Origin: Hamadaea sp013361475
Lineage (GTDB): Bacteria > Actinomycetota > Actinomycetes > Mycobacteriales > Micromonosporaceae
Length of the DNA stretch: 64,000 bases
Assembly: GCF_040654195.1 (NCBI RefSeq)
Contig: NZ_JBFAHM010000010.1
Span: 186,001 to 250,000, forward strand
Direction: 5' to 3'
Part shown: positions 16,834 through 25,020 of the stretch, in pieces
Layout: every line of letters begins with the position of its first letter
How positions within the stretch are numbered: position 1 is the first letter of the stretch
Position numbers and translations under genes: made by a program
The notes under the pieces: model-generated
What the model saw: only the letters and a program-made list of their open reading frames with translations
The model's database searches: none
Told to the model about the DNA's origin: nothing

Positions 16834-17759
16834 GCGATCGCCGCCCACAGCTCGTCCGGGATCGTCGTCTCGATCATGTCGGCCGCGTCGTCGACCTCCG
16901 TCGGCGAGCGGAGTCCGACCAGGACGGACGCCACGGCCGGATGGCGCAGCGGGAACTGCACGGCCGCCGCCCGCAGCGGCACACCGTGCTCCTCGGCGAT
17001 CTGCTTCAGGCGCAGCGCCCGTTTCACCAGGTCGTCGTCGGCGGTCGCGTAGTCGAAGGTCGCGCCGGGACGCGGATCGGCGAGGATGCCGGAGTTGAAC
17101 ACGCCCGCCGCGATGACGGCGACCCCGCGGTCGGCCGCCAGGTCGAGCAGGCCGGTCCCGCTGCGGTCGAGCAGCGTGTAGCGGCCGGCCATCAGCACGA
17201 CGTCGAGATCCACCCGCTCGACCAGGTACGCCAGCACGTCCGCGCGGTTCGCCCCGGCCCCGATCGCGGTGACGAGCCCTTCCTCGCGCAGCCGGACCAG
17301 TTCCGGGTACGCCTCGGCGACGGCCTGGTCGAGGTGGTCGTCGGGATCGTGGAGGTGCACGACGTCCACGCGGTCGCGGCCGAGCCGGCGCAGACTGTCC
17401 TCGAAGGATCGGCGTACGCCGGCGGCGGAGAAGTCGAAGACGGGCCGCACCGACGGGTCGACGCCGGCCCAGACGTCGGGGTCGACGTCGCCTTGGTCCT
17501 CCCGTTCGAGTACTCGGCCGACCTTGGTCGACAGCACATGAGCGGACCGGTCGCGCAGCGCCGCACCGGATCGGGTCTCGCTGCGGCCGTAACCGTAGAA
17601 GGGGGCGGTGTCGAAGAGGCGTACGCCCCGGTCCCACGCACGATCTACGGTCTGGCGCGCCTGGTCTTCGCTGACGTCGGCGTAGAGCCCGCCGATCGGC
17701 GCCAGGCCCAGGCCCAGCCGGGTGACCGACAGGCCGGTCCGGCCCAGCTCCACCTGCAT
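16830..17759 (-). CDS. Aldo/keto reductase, L-fucose (D-threo-aldose) 1-dehydrogenase
   Basis: 309-residue NAD(P)-dependent oxidoreductase, first step of the pathway, oxidising L-fucose to the lactone. AKR features are FDTAPFYGYGRSE (Asp and catalytic Tyr), LSTKVGRVL (Lys) and DVVHLHDPDDH (His). The text is close to D-threo-aldose 1-dehydrogenases. ATG 17759 has GGAGG six bases upstream; longer readings would run into the operator. It heads the operon and is divergent from the GntR regulator. Confidence 0.87.
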   Translation of the reverse strand: MQVELGRTGLSVTRLGLGLAPIGGLYADVSEDQARQTVDRAWDRGVRLFDTAPFYGYGRSETRSGAALRDRSAHVLSTKVGRVLEREDQGDVDPDVWAGVDPSVRPVFDFSAAGVRRSFEDSLRRLGRDRVDVVHLHDPDDHLDQAVAEAYPELVRLREEGLVTAIGAGANRADVLAYLVERVDLDVVLMAGRYTLLDRSGTGLLDLAADRGVAVIAAGVFNSGILADPRPGATFDYATADDDLVKRALRLKQIAEEHGVPLRAAAVQFPLRHPAVASVLVGLRSPTEVDDAADMIETTIPDELWAAIA

Positions 17760-17779
17760 CAGGTACCTCCAGCAGAAAA

Positions 17780-17811
17780 ATCCTATAGGATTCTCGGCGA
17801 TCCTATAGGAT
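17780..17811. promoter_or_regulatory. Twin 12-base operators of the fucose GntR regulator
   Basis: ATCCTATAGGAT occurs perfectly at 17780-17791 and again at 17800-17811, centres 20 bases apart, two helical turns, so two dimers could bind the same DNA face. They lie in the 79-base gap between the divergent fucose operon and its GntR gene. TCCTATAGGA-like palindromes are usual for FCD-type GntR proteins. Confidence 0.85.
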
Positions 17812-17838
17812 GTACCCGGCTCTGGGAAAGGGGGCGAA

Positions 17839-18456
17839 ATGGGCAATCGGACGCTGAGCGACGAAGTCTACGAGGCGGTCAAGGCGATGATCATGGATCA
17901 TGTGATCCCGCCGGGCGGCCGGGTCACCATCGACGCGGTCAGCCGCCAGCTGGACGTCTCCCCCACGCCCGTCCGCGAGGCGCTGGCCCGGCTGGAGTCC
18001 GACGGACTGGTGGTCAAGCGGCCGATGGCCGGATACACGACCGCGCCCTTGTTGACGCCGGTGGAGTTCGAGCAGCTCTTCGAGGTCCGTGCGCTGCTGG
18101 AATGCGCCGCCGCCGCGCGCGCCGCCCGGTTCGGCGACCCGGCCGTCGAGTTCCCCCGGATGCCCACGCCGACCGCCGATCCGGGGTACGCCGGCCACGC
18201 CGCCTTCACCTCGGCGGACGCCGCGTTCCACGACGCCGTCGCGGTCGCGGCGGGCAACCCGGTGCTTCGCGAATCGATCGCACGCCTGCATGCCCACCTG
18301 CACGTTCACCGGGTGGCCTTTCCCGGGGTGGGCTCCACCGAGCTCGAACATGAGGCGATCGTGGCGGCGATCCGGGCGCGCGATCCGGAGGCGGCCGAAG
18401 CGGCGATGCGTACGCACCTGGACGCCGCGCGGGAACGCCATCGCGAGGCCCGCTAG
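17839..18456 (+). CDS. GntR-family regulator, FadR/FCD type
   Basis: 205-residue repressor with an N-terminal winged helix (VTIDAVSRQLDVSPTPVREALARLESDGLV) and a C-terminal all-helical FCD ligand domain (FEVRALLECAAAARAARF, FHDAVAVAAGNPVL). ATG 17839 follows a GGGAAAGGGGG ribosome site. Being divergent from the fucose operon with paired operators between them, it is the likely controller of that operon and of itself; the inducer is probably a pathway intermediate. Confidence 0.9.
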   Translation: MGNRTLSDEVYEAVKAMIMDHVIPPGGRVTIDAVSRQLDVSPTPVREALARLESDGLVVKRPMAGYTTAPLLTPVEFEQLFEVRALLECAAAARAARFGDPAVEFPRMPTPTADPGYAGHAAFTSADAAFHDAVAVAAGNPVLRESIARLHAHLHVHRVAFPGVGSTELEHEAIVAAIRARDPEAAEAAMRTHLDAARERHREAR

Positions 18457-18464
18457 GCGTCCTC

Positions 18465-18480
18465 TACCCTGGTAGGGGTG
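18465..18480 (+). promoter_or_regulatory. Leaderless promoter of gltX
   Basis: A TACCCT -10 hexamer (18465-18470) ends seven bases before the GTG start at 18478, leaving no room for a ribosome-binding site. The same geometry recurs at many genes in the window. Confidence 0.6.
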
Positions 18481-19914
18481 ACGGTTCGTGTGCGCTTCGC
18501 CCCCTCTCCCACCGGTATCTTCCACGTCGGCGGGGCCCGGTCGGCCCTGCAGAACTGGATCTACGCCAAGCAGCACGAGGGTGCGTTCGTCCTGCGGATC
18601 GAGGACACCGACGCGGCACGCAACCGGCCGGAGTGGACCGAGGGCATCCTCAACGCCCTGGACTGGATCGGTATCGAGCGCGGCACCTACGAGGGCCCCT
18701 ACTTCCAGTCCGCGTACGCCGCGGAGCACGTCAAGGCCGCGACGCGGCTCTACGAGGCCGGCCGCGCGTACTACTGCGACTGCACCCGCGACCAGGTCCA
18801 GGCACGGACCGGCAACCAGTACTCGGGGTACGACGGCTTCTGCCGCGACCGGGCGCTCGGCCCGGGCGAGGGCCGCGCGCTGCGTTTCCTCACGCCGGAC
18901 GAGGGTGAGACGGTCGTCGTCGACCTCATCCGCGGCGAGCCGACCTTCGAGAACAAGCTCATCGAGGACTTCGTGATCGCCCGGGGCGACGGCTCGCCGG
19001 TGTTCCTGCTGGCCAATGTGGTCGACGACCTGACCATGGGAATCACCCACGTGATCCGGGCGGAGGAGCACCTGCCCAACACGCCCAAGCAGCAGATGCT
19101 GTGGGAGGCGCTCGGGCACACCCCGCCGGTCTGGGCCCACGTCCCCATCGTGGTCAACGAGAAGCGGCAGAAGCTGTCCAAGCGCCGGGACAAGGTCGCG
19201 CTGGAGATGTACCGCGACGAGGGCTACCTCGCCGCGACGATGCGCAACTACCTGATGCTGCTGGGCTGGGCGCCCTCCGGCGACCGGGAGATCGTGCCCT
19301 GGTCGGTGATCGAGGAGGAGTTCCGGCTCGAGGACGTCAACCCCTCCCCGGCCTTCTTCGACGAGAAGAAGCTGCGCTCGTTCAACGGCGAGTACATCCG
19401 CGCACTGTCCGTCGAGGACTTCGTCCAGGCCTGCCTGCCCTGGCTGACCGGCCCGTTCCTCACGCCCGAGGAGAAGGCGGAGAAGGGTTACGGCGTCACC
19501 GCCCCGCCGTGGGACCTGAACTCCTTCGACCTGGCCGTCTTCGCCCAGGTCGCGCCGCTGGCCCAGACCCGGATCGCGGTCCTCTCCGAGATCGTGGAGT
19601 ACGTCGACTTCCTCTTCCTCGACGAGCCCGTCGTCGACGAGGGCGCCCGGGCCAAGGCGGCCAAGGACGCCGCCATCCTGCCCGCGGTCATCGAGGCGTA
19701 CGAGGGGTCGGCGGAGTGGTCGACCGAGCCGCTCAAGGAGACGCTGATCGCCGTCGGCGAGGCCGCCGGGCTCAAGCTCGGCAAGGCTCAGGCGCCGGTC
19801 CGCGTGGCGGTCACGGGGCGTACGGTCGGCCTGCCGTTGTTCGAGTCGCTCGAGGTGCTCGGCAAGGAGAAGGCGCTGGCCAGACTGCGTCAGGCGGCCG
19901 CCACTCTCCTCTGA
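18478..19914 (+). CDS. gltX: Glutamyl-tRNA synthetase
   Basis: 478-residue class I aminoacyl-tRNA synthetase that charges tRNA-Glu. FAPSPTGIFHVGGARSAL contains the HIGH-equivalent, and KRQKLSKRRDKVALEMY the KMSKS-equivalent (KLSKR). The C-terminal helical anticodon-binding part is complete. The length matches non-discriminating bacterial enzymes. GTG 18478 is the start of a leaderless transcript. It is 21 bases downstream of the GntR gene but has its own promoter. Confidence 0.96.
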   Translation: MTVRVRFAPSPTGIFHVGGARSALQNWIYAKQHEGAFVLRIEDTDAARNRPEWTEGILNALDWIGIERGTYEGPYFQSAYAAEHVKAATRLYEAGRAYYCDCTRDQVQARTGNQYSGYDGFCRDRALGPGEGRALRFLTPDEGETVVVDLIRGEPTFENKLIEDFVIARGDGSPVFLLANVVDDLTMGITHVIRAEEHLPNTPKQQMLWEALGHTPPVWAHVPIVVNEKRQKLSKRRDKVALEMYRDEGYLAATMRNYLMLLGWAPSGDREIVPWSVIEEEFRLEDVNPSPAFFDEKKLRSFNGEYIRALSVEDFVQACLPWLTGPFLTPEEKAEKGYGVTAPPWDLNSFDLAVFAQVAPLAQTRIAVLSEIVEYVDFLFLDEPVVDEGARAKAAKDAAILPAVIEAYEGSAEWSTEPLKETLIAVGEAAGLKLGKAQAPVRVAVTGRTVGLPLFESLEVLGKEKALARLRQAAATLL

Positions 19915-20063
19915 GGAGGATCACAGCGCGTAGCGTTGCGCAATCGTGACCTTCTTACCGCAACGGACTTCAGCTTCGAGGTGTCTTCTGGTGCGAAGGC
20001 GGGAATTGCTCCGGCGTTCCCGGCTTCGTCCGCACCGGTATTCATCTTCAACGGGGACCGAAT

Positions 20064-20711
20064 ATGTCACGCACGGTGGCACGACGCGCACTCATCGGCG
20101 GTTTCGCACTGGCCGCGATGGGTCTGTCCGGCCTGCTCGCCCCCTCGGCGCAGGCCGCACCGGCCCCGGCGCCCAACCAGATCACCATCGTGGGCGAGGG
20201 TCTCCCGACGCCGCTGACGATCGCGGCCAAGGACACACCGGACCAGTTCGAGGCGATGCTCGGCGAAGTCGACTTCCTGGCCACCGGCGTGGCGGTCGCC
20301 TCGTCGCCGAAGGCTGACAAGCTCGGCCCGAAGTACACCGTGACCCTGTCGGTCGACGGCATCGGCAAGTCGCAGTACGACCTCTACCCGCTCGCGGCGG
20401 GTGGCCCCCGCGCGTTCCGCCCGGCGGCCCAGCCGGACAAGCGGAAGACCACGGCGGGCTGGTTCTACGGCCGGCTCACCATGCCGTCCACGATGCGCTC
20501 GGTCGGCGTACCGCTGGGCGGGGGCACGACCTATCAGCCGCCGGCCGGTGGTGGCGGCGGGGGCGTGTCGACCCAGACGAAGCACGCCACGTCGGACATC
20601 AGCGAAGTCATGGGCGAGTGGCGGCGGGTCGTCGCGCTCAACGGCGCGATCGTCATCGTCATCGCGATGGGCCTGTTCGGCATCGCCTTCCTCATCCGCC
20701 GGAAGGTGTGA
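20064..20711 (+). CDS. Secreted or membrane-anchored protein of unknown function
   Basis: 215-residue protein. It has a signal peptide (RRALIGGFALAAMGLSGLLAPSAQAAPA), an extracellular middle with no domain I recognise (QITIVGEGLPTPLTIAAKDTPDQFEAML), a proline/glycine-rich hinge (PPAGGGGGGV) and a C-terminal membrane helix (IVIVIAMGLFGIAFLI) followed by RRK. This is a type I topology, outside domain with a short cytoplasmic tail. About 150 bases of leader without any gene precede it. It lies 37 bases before the LppM-like gene. Confidence 0.75.
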   Translation: MSRTVARRALIGGFALAAMGLSGLLAPSAQAAPAPAPNQITIVGEGLPTPLTIAAKDTPDQFEAMLGEVDFLATGVAVASSPKADKLGPKYTVTLSVDGIGKSQYDLYPLAAGGPRAFRPAAQPDKRKTTAGWFYGRLTMPSTMRSVGVPLGGGTTYQPPAGGGGGGVSTQTKHATSDISEVMGEWRRVVALNGAIVIVIAMGLFGIAFLIRRKV

Positions 20712-20735
20712 TCGGCCACCGGCGGGGTTTCACCG

Positions 20736-20751
20736 TATCCTGCTCGGCATG
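20736..20751 (+). promoter_or_regulatory. Leaderless promoter of the LppM-like gene
   Basis: TATCCT at 20736-20741 ends seven bases before ATG 20749. Confidence 0.55.
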
Positions 20752-21459
20752 CGCACCCCCCTCGCCGCGGCCCGCGCCGCTTTCGCGCTGCTGATCGCGG
20801 GTCTGGCCCTCGCCGGATGCATGAAGGTCGACGCCGCTCTGGTGGTGAACGACGACGACACGGTCTCCGGCGACGTCGTGCTCGCGGTCGACCGCCGGCT
20901 CGCCAACGTCACCGGGCAGTCCGAAGACCGGCTGGTCGCCACGGTGGGGCTGGACAAGGAGAAGCTGCCGGCGACGGCCACGATCGAGCGGTACGAGGAC
21001 GCCGGTTTCGTCGGCGTACGGGTGTCCTATGCCAAGACGCCGCTGGCCCAGTTCAACGGGGTCAGCGGCCGGGACGCCTTCACCCTGGTCCGCTCGGGCA
21101 ACGAGTACGCCTTCTCCGGCTCGGTCGACCTGCGTACGGTGAACCTCCTCGATCCCGGCGTACGCGCCTTCGCCGACCAGTTCAGCTTCCGGATCGCGGT
21201 GACGTTCCCCGGCAAGGTCACCGAACACAACGGGGTGCTGTCCGGGCGTACCGTGTCGTGGCAGCCCAAGGCCGGTGAGATGCGTACGCTGCAGGCCCGG
21301 GCGAAGGTGAACGGCCCGGTGCAATGGCTGCCGCTCGTCGCGGCGGGAGTGGGGTTGGCCGCCGTCGGCACGGTGGTCGTCGTCTTCCTTCTCTCGCGTC
21401 GCCGGCCCCGCCGGGCCGAGGAGCCGACGCTTGTCGAATACCCACATGACATGCTGTAG
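20749..21459 (+). CDS. LppM-family lipoprotein
   Basis: 236-residue envelope lipoprotein. The lipobox LAGC follows a hydrophobic signal, with Cys at residue 24. The extracellular domain (MKVDAALVVNDDDTVSGDVVLAVDRRLA, YEDAGFVGVRVSY) matches the LppM family of actinobacteria, described in mycobacteria as a surface factor. A C-terminal membrane helix (WLPLVAAGVGLAAVGTVVVVFLL) ends in a basic tail. The next gene, fasR, starts four bases downstream. Confidence 0.78.
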   Translation: MRTPLAAARAAFALLIAGLALAGCMKVDAALVVNDDDTVSGDVVLAVDRRLANVTGQSEDRLVATVGLDKEKLPATATIERYEDAGFVGVRVSYAKTPLAQFNGVSGRDAFTLVRSGNEYAFSGSVDLRTVNLLDPGVRAFADQFSFRIAVTFPGKVTEHNGVLSGRTVSWQPKAGEMRTLQARAKVNGPVQWLPLVAAGVGLAAVGTVVVVFLLSRRRPRRAEEPTLVEYPHDML

Positions 21460-21462
21460 GAC

Positions 21463-22638
21463 ATGACCAAGGCACCAGCGCTGTCCGCGACCCTGAAGCG
21501 GATCGAGCGGGCGGCCGGTTCCCTGGCCACCGCCAGCGTGGCCCGGATGGACGAGGTGCTGCCCTGGTTCCGGGGGATGCCCGCGGACCAGCGGGCCTGG
21601 GTCATGCTCGTGGCGCAGTCCGGGGTGCAGTCGCTCGTCGAGTGGCTGCGTCAGGACGATCATCGGGCCGGTACGCAGGAGGTCTCCGACGAGATCTTCG
21701 ACGCCGCACCCCGAGCGCTCGCTCGCAGCATCAGCCTGCAGCAGACGGTCGCCTTGATCAAGGTCACCATCGACGTCGTCGAGGAGCAGGTCCCGACGCT
21801 GGCCGCCGAGGGCGAGGAGGACCTGCTCCGGCAGGCGATCCTGCGCTATTCGCGGGAGGTCGCGTTCTCCGCGGCCCGGGTGTACGCCCGAGCGGCCGAG
21901 ACGCGCGGCGCGTGGGACGCCCGCCTTCAGGCCCTGCTCGTCGACGCGCTGCTGCGGGGCGACTCCTCCGACGTCCTGGCCAGCCGGGCGGCCGCCCTGG
22001 GCTGGTCGGACGCCCCGCCGGTCGCGGTGGCCGTCGGCCGCTCCCCCGGTGGTGAGGCCGCCGCTGTCCTGCACGCCGTCCACCGGCTCGCCCGGCGGCT
22101 GGGCGTCGAGGTCTTCGGCGGGGTCCACGGCGACCGCCTCGTGGTGGTCCTGGGCGGGGCGACCGATCCCCTGGCCGCGGCCGAGAAGCTGGCCGCGGGC
22201 TTCGGCGAGGGTCCCATCGTGGTCGGTCCGGCCGTTCCGTCGCTGGACGAGGCGAGCACGAGCGCGCGCTCGGCGCTGGCCGGCTTCCGGGCCGCCGCCG
22301 CCTGGCCCGCCGCACCGCGGCCGGTCGCTGCCGAGGCGCTGCTGCCGGAACGGGCGCTGGCCGGGGACGCCGAGGCGCGCCGCGTCCTGCGGCAGGACAT
22401 CTACGGCTCGGTGCTGCGTTCCGGCGGTGAACTGCTGGAAACGCTCGACGCCTTCCTGACGCACGGCGGTGCACTGGAGGCGACCGCCCGCGCGCTCTTC
22501 GTCCACCCGAACACGGTCCGCTATCGCATGCGGCGAGTGGCCGAGATCACCGGGCACGCTCCCCTCAATCCCCGGGACGCGTTCACCCTCCGAGTCGCCC
22601 TCGCGTTGGGCCGCCTGGAGCCCAGCCAGCCGAGCTGA
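21463..22638 (+). CDS. fasR: PucR-type regulator of fatty-acid synthesis (FasR-like)
   Basis: 391-residue regulator. A long helical N-terminal region and a GGDEF-like middle precede the C-terminal PucR helix-turn-helix (LETLDAFLTHGGALEATARALFVHPNTVRYRMRRVAEITG). In Streptomyces the orthologue directly upstream of fabD activates the fabDHPF operon, and the gene order here is the same. A CATGCT hexamer seven bases before ATG 21463 may serve as a leaderless promoter. Confidence 0.87.
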   Translation: MTKAPALSATLKRIERAAGSLATASVARMDEVLPWFRGMPADQRAWVMLVAQSGVQSLVEWLRQDDHRAGTQEVSDEIFDAAPRALARSISLQQTVALIKVTIDVVEEQVPTLAAEGEEDLLRQAILRYSREVAFSAARVYARAAETRGAWDARLQALLVDALLRGDSSDVLASRAAALGWSDAPPVAVAVGRSPGGEAAAVLHAVHRLARRLGVEVFGGVHGDRLVVVLGGATDPLAAAEKLAAGFGEGPIVVGPAVPSLDEASTSARSALAGFRAAAAWPAAPRPVAAEALLPERALAGDAEARRVLRQDIYGSVLRSGGELLETLDAFLTHGGALEATARALFVHPNTVRYRMRRVAEITGHAPLNPRDAFTLRVALALGRLEPSQPS

Positions 22639-22691
22639 GCAGGGGTCGGAGATTCACGAAGTGGTCATGACGGTGACATCCCACGTCAATC

Positions 22692-22710
22692 TTTGTGGAG
22701 ACCCTACAAA
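22692..22710. promoter_or_regulatory. Candidate FasR operator upstream of fabD
   Basis: TTTGTGGAGACCCTACAAA is an inverted repeat matching in seven of nine arm positions around a central A. It lies about 65 bases before fabD in the only gap between the activator and its target operon. Confidence 0.5.
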
Positions 22711-22776
22711 CGCGGTAGGCGGATTTGGTGGCGAGCGACAACGGCTTGGTCACGGCCGATCCCTCAGGGTTGATTA

Positions 22777-23709
22777 GTGCTCGCCGTATTCTCTCCAGGC
22801 CAGGGTGCCCAGAAACCGGGCTTCCTGACCCCGTGGCTCGCCGTCGACGGCGTCTCCGACCAGCTGCGTCAGTGGTCTGAACTGACCGGCGTCGATCTCG
22901 TCCACCTCGGCACCGACGCCGACGCCGACGAGATCAAGGACACCGCCAAGACGCAGCCGCTGCTGACCGCGGCCGCCCTGATCGCCGCGGCTCAGCTCCC
23001 GCTGCCGTCCGCCGCCGTGGTGGCCGGGCACAGCGTCGGCGAGCTGAGCGCCGCCGCCATCGCCGGCGCGCTCCCGGCAGACGACGCGATCGCCCTGGCC
23101 GGCGTACGCGGCCGGGAGATGGCCGCGGCCTGCGCTCTCGAGCCCACCGGCATGGCCGCCGTCCTGGGCGGCGACGAAGCCGAGGTGCTGGCCGCCATCG
23201 CCGCCAACGGGTTGTACCCGGCCAACCGCAACGGGGCTGGGCAGATCGTCGCCGCCGGCGCGCTGGACGGCATCGACAAGCTCGCCGAACAGCCGCCGAC
23301 GAAGGCGCGGGTGATCAAGCTGCAGGTCGCCGGGGCGTTCCACACGCCGTACATGGCTCCGGCCGAAGCCGCGCTGACCGGGTTCGCGGAGAAGATCACG
23401 CCGAGCGACCCGACGCGTACGCTGCTGCAAAATGCCGACGGAATGGCCGTAGGCTCGGGGACGGAGCTGCTGTCGCGGCTCGTCCAGCAGGTGACCGCGC
23501 CCGTTCGCTGGGACCTCGTCATGGCGAGGCTCGCCGACCTGGGCGTGACGGCGATCCTCGAACTGCCCCCGGCGGGTACGCTCGCCGGCCTGGTCAAGCG
23601 GGCCGTCAAGGGTCTGGAGATCGTCACTGTGAACACGCCGGACGACCTGGCGGCCGCCCGCGACCTGATCGAGCGCCACGGCGCCCCCGCCGAAGGAGTC
23701 ACCGCCTGA
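22777..23709 (+). CDS. fabD: Malonyl-CoA:ACP transacylase
   Basis: 310-residue enzyme that loads malonyl groups onto acyl carrier protein. GQGAQKPG opens the fold; the catalytic serine is in VVAGHSVGELSAA, and the downstream active-site histidine lies in VAGAFHTPYM. GTG 22777 has no ribosome site but follows a CAGGGT hexamer by six bases, so it may be leaderless. The stop overlaps the start of the 21-codon mini-gene as TGATG. Confidence 0.95.
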   Translation: MLAVFSPGQGAQKPGFLTPWLAVDGVSDQLRQWSELTGVDLVHLGTDADADEIKDTAKTQPLLTAAALIAAAQLPLPSAAVVAGHSVGELSAAAIAGALPADDAIALAGVRGREMAAACALEPTGMAAVLGGDEAEVLAAIAANGLYPANRNGAGQIVAAGALDGIDKLAEQPPTKARVIKLQVAGAFHTPYMAPAEAALTGFAEKITPSDPTRTLLQNADGMAVGSGTELLSRLVQQVTAPVRWDLVMARLADLGVTAILELPPAGTLAGLVKRAVKGLEIVTVNTPDDLAAARDLIERHGAPAEGVTA

Positions 23710-23774
23710 TGGGCAGCAACGGTCTCATCCACCGCGACGGCGGCAGCCCCGCTATTGAAGGAGTCTGCGCCTGA
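23709..23774 (+). CDS. 21-codon mini-gene wedged between fabD and fabH
   Basis: The frame reads MGSNGLIHRDGGSPAIEGVCA and stops. It starts within the fabD stop (TGATG) and its own stop overlaps the fabH start in the same way. The junction text repeats: GAAGGAGT plus CGCCTGATGGGCAGCAA occurs at both the fabD end and the fabH start, about 65 bases apart. A local duplication of the fabH start region explains it; a coupling leader peptide is an alternative. No evidence that the peptide has a function. Confidence 0.45.
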   Translation: MGSNGLIHRDGGSPAIEGVCA

Positions 23775-24709
23775 TGGGCAGCAAGATCGTTTCGCTCGGC
23801 CATTACCAGCCCGCCCGGGTGCTGACCAACGACGACCTCGCCCAGATGGTCGACACCAACGACGAGTGGATCCAGTCCCGGGTCGGGATCAAGGAGCGGC
23901 GCATCGCCGACACCGAGACCGTCGCCGACATGGGTTCGGCCGCCGCGGAGAAGGCGCTGGCCGCCAGCGGGCTGGCCGCGTCCGACATCGACCTCGTCAT
24001 CGTCGCCACCTGCTCGTCGGCCGACCGCAGCCCCAACGTGGCCTGCCGGATCGCCCTGAAGCTCGGGCTCGGCACCCCGGCGGCGTTCGACGTCAACACG
24101 GCGTGCTCCGGTTTCTCGTACGCCCTCGCCCTGGCCGACCAGGCGATCAACGCCGGCGCGGCGACCCACGCCATCGTCGTGGGCGTCGAGAAGCTCTCCG
24201 AGATCACCGACTGGACCGACCGCTCGACCGCGGTCATCTTCGGTGACGGCGCGGGCGCGGCGGTGGTCAGCAAGACCGCCGACGGCGAGGAGACCGGCAT
24301 CAGCCCGGTCGTCTGGGGCTCGGCGCCCAGCGAGGCGATCCGCATCGAGACCTGGCGGCCCTACATCCAGCAGGACGGCCAGACCGTCTTCCGGTGGGCC
24401 ACGACGGCGATCCCGCCGCTGGCCCGCGAGGTGTGCGAGAAGGCGGGCTACGACCCCGCCGACATCGCCGCCTTCGTTCCGCACCAGGCGAACCTGCGCA
24501 TCATCGAACCGGTGGCGCGCAAGGTCGGCGTGGTCAACGCGGTCGTCGCGCGCGACATCGTGGAGTCCGGCAACACGTCGGCGGCGAGCATCCCGCTCGC
24601 CCTGTCCAAGATGGTCGAGCGCGGCGAGGTGAAGTCCGGCAGCCCGGTGCTGCTGATCGGCTTCGGCGGTGGCCTGACCTATGCCGGTCAGGTCGTACGC
24701 TGCCCCTGA
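23774..24709 (+). CDS. fabH: Beta-ketoacyl-ACP synthase III
   Basis: 311-residue initiating condensing enzyme that joins acyl-CoA primers to malonyl-ACP. The catalytic triad is visible: Cys in VNTACSGFSYAL, His in VPHQANLRII and Asn in ESGNTSAASIP. ATG 23774 overlaps the mini-gene stop and follows GAAGGAGT. In actinobacteria this enzyme usually prefers branched primers, which cannot be read from the sequence alone. Confidence 0.95.
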   Translation: MGSKIVSLGHYQPARVLTNDDLAQMVDTNDEWIQSRVGIKERRIADTETVADMGSAAAEKALAASGLAASDIDLVIVATCSSADRSPNVACRIALKLGLGTPAAFDVNTACSGFSYALALADQAINAGAATHAIVVGVEKLSEITDWTDRSTAVIFGDGAGAAVVSKTADGEETGISPVVWGSAPSEAIRIETWRPYIQQDGQTVFRWATTAIPPLAREVCEKAGYDPADIAAFVPHQANLRIIEPVARKVGVVNAVVARDIVESGNTSAASIPLALSKMVERGEVKSGSPVLLIGFGGGLTYAGQVVRCP

Positions 24710-24775
24710 CCAGTCCCAATACTGCGTCCCTGAGACCATCAGCGGCACAGCGAACCAAACCATGAAGGGAAGAAC

Positions 24776-25012
24776 ATGACCCGCGAAGAGATCACCTCTG
24801 GCCTCGCCGAGATCCTCGAAGAGGTCGCCGGGGTGAACCCCGACGACGTCTCGGAGGAGAAGTCGTTCACCGAGGACCTGGACGTCGACTCGCTGTCGAT
24901 GGTCGAGGTCGTCGTCGCGGCCGAGGAGAAGTTCGGCGTGAAGATTCCGGACGACGAGGTGCAGAACCTCAAGACCGTCGGCGACGCCGTCGCCTACATC
25001 CTGAAGGGCTGA
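24776..25012 (+). CDS. acpP: Acyl carrier protein
   Basis: 78-residue acidic four-helix protein. The phosphopantetheine attachment serine is in DLDVDSLSMVEVV. It starts at ATG 24776 after AAGGGAAGA. It carries growing acyl chains for the flanking fabH and fabF products. Confidence 0.96.
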   Translation: MTREEITSGLAEILEEVAGVNPDDVSEEKSFTEDLDVDSLSMVEVVVAAEEKFGVKIPDDEVQNLKTVGDAVAYILKG

Positions 25013-25020
25013 TCTTCCCC

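Noticed and set aside
19915..20063. Possible RNA gene between gltX and the secreted-protein gene
   Set aside because: No tRNA arms, T-loop text or strong hairpin found; treated as leader DNA.
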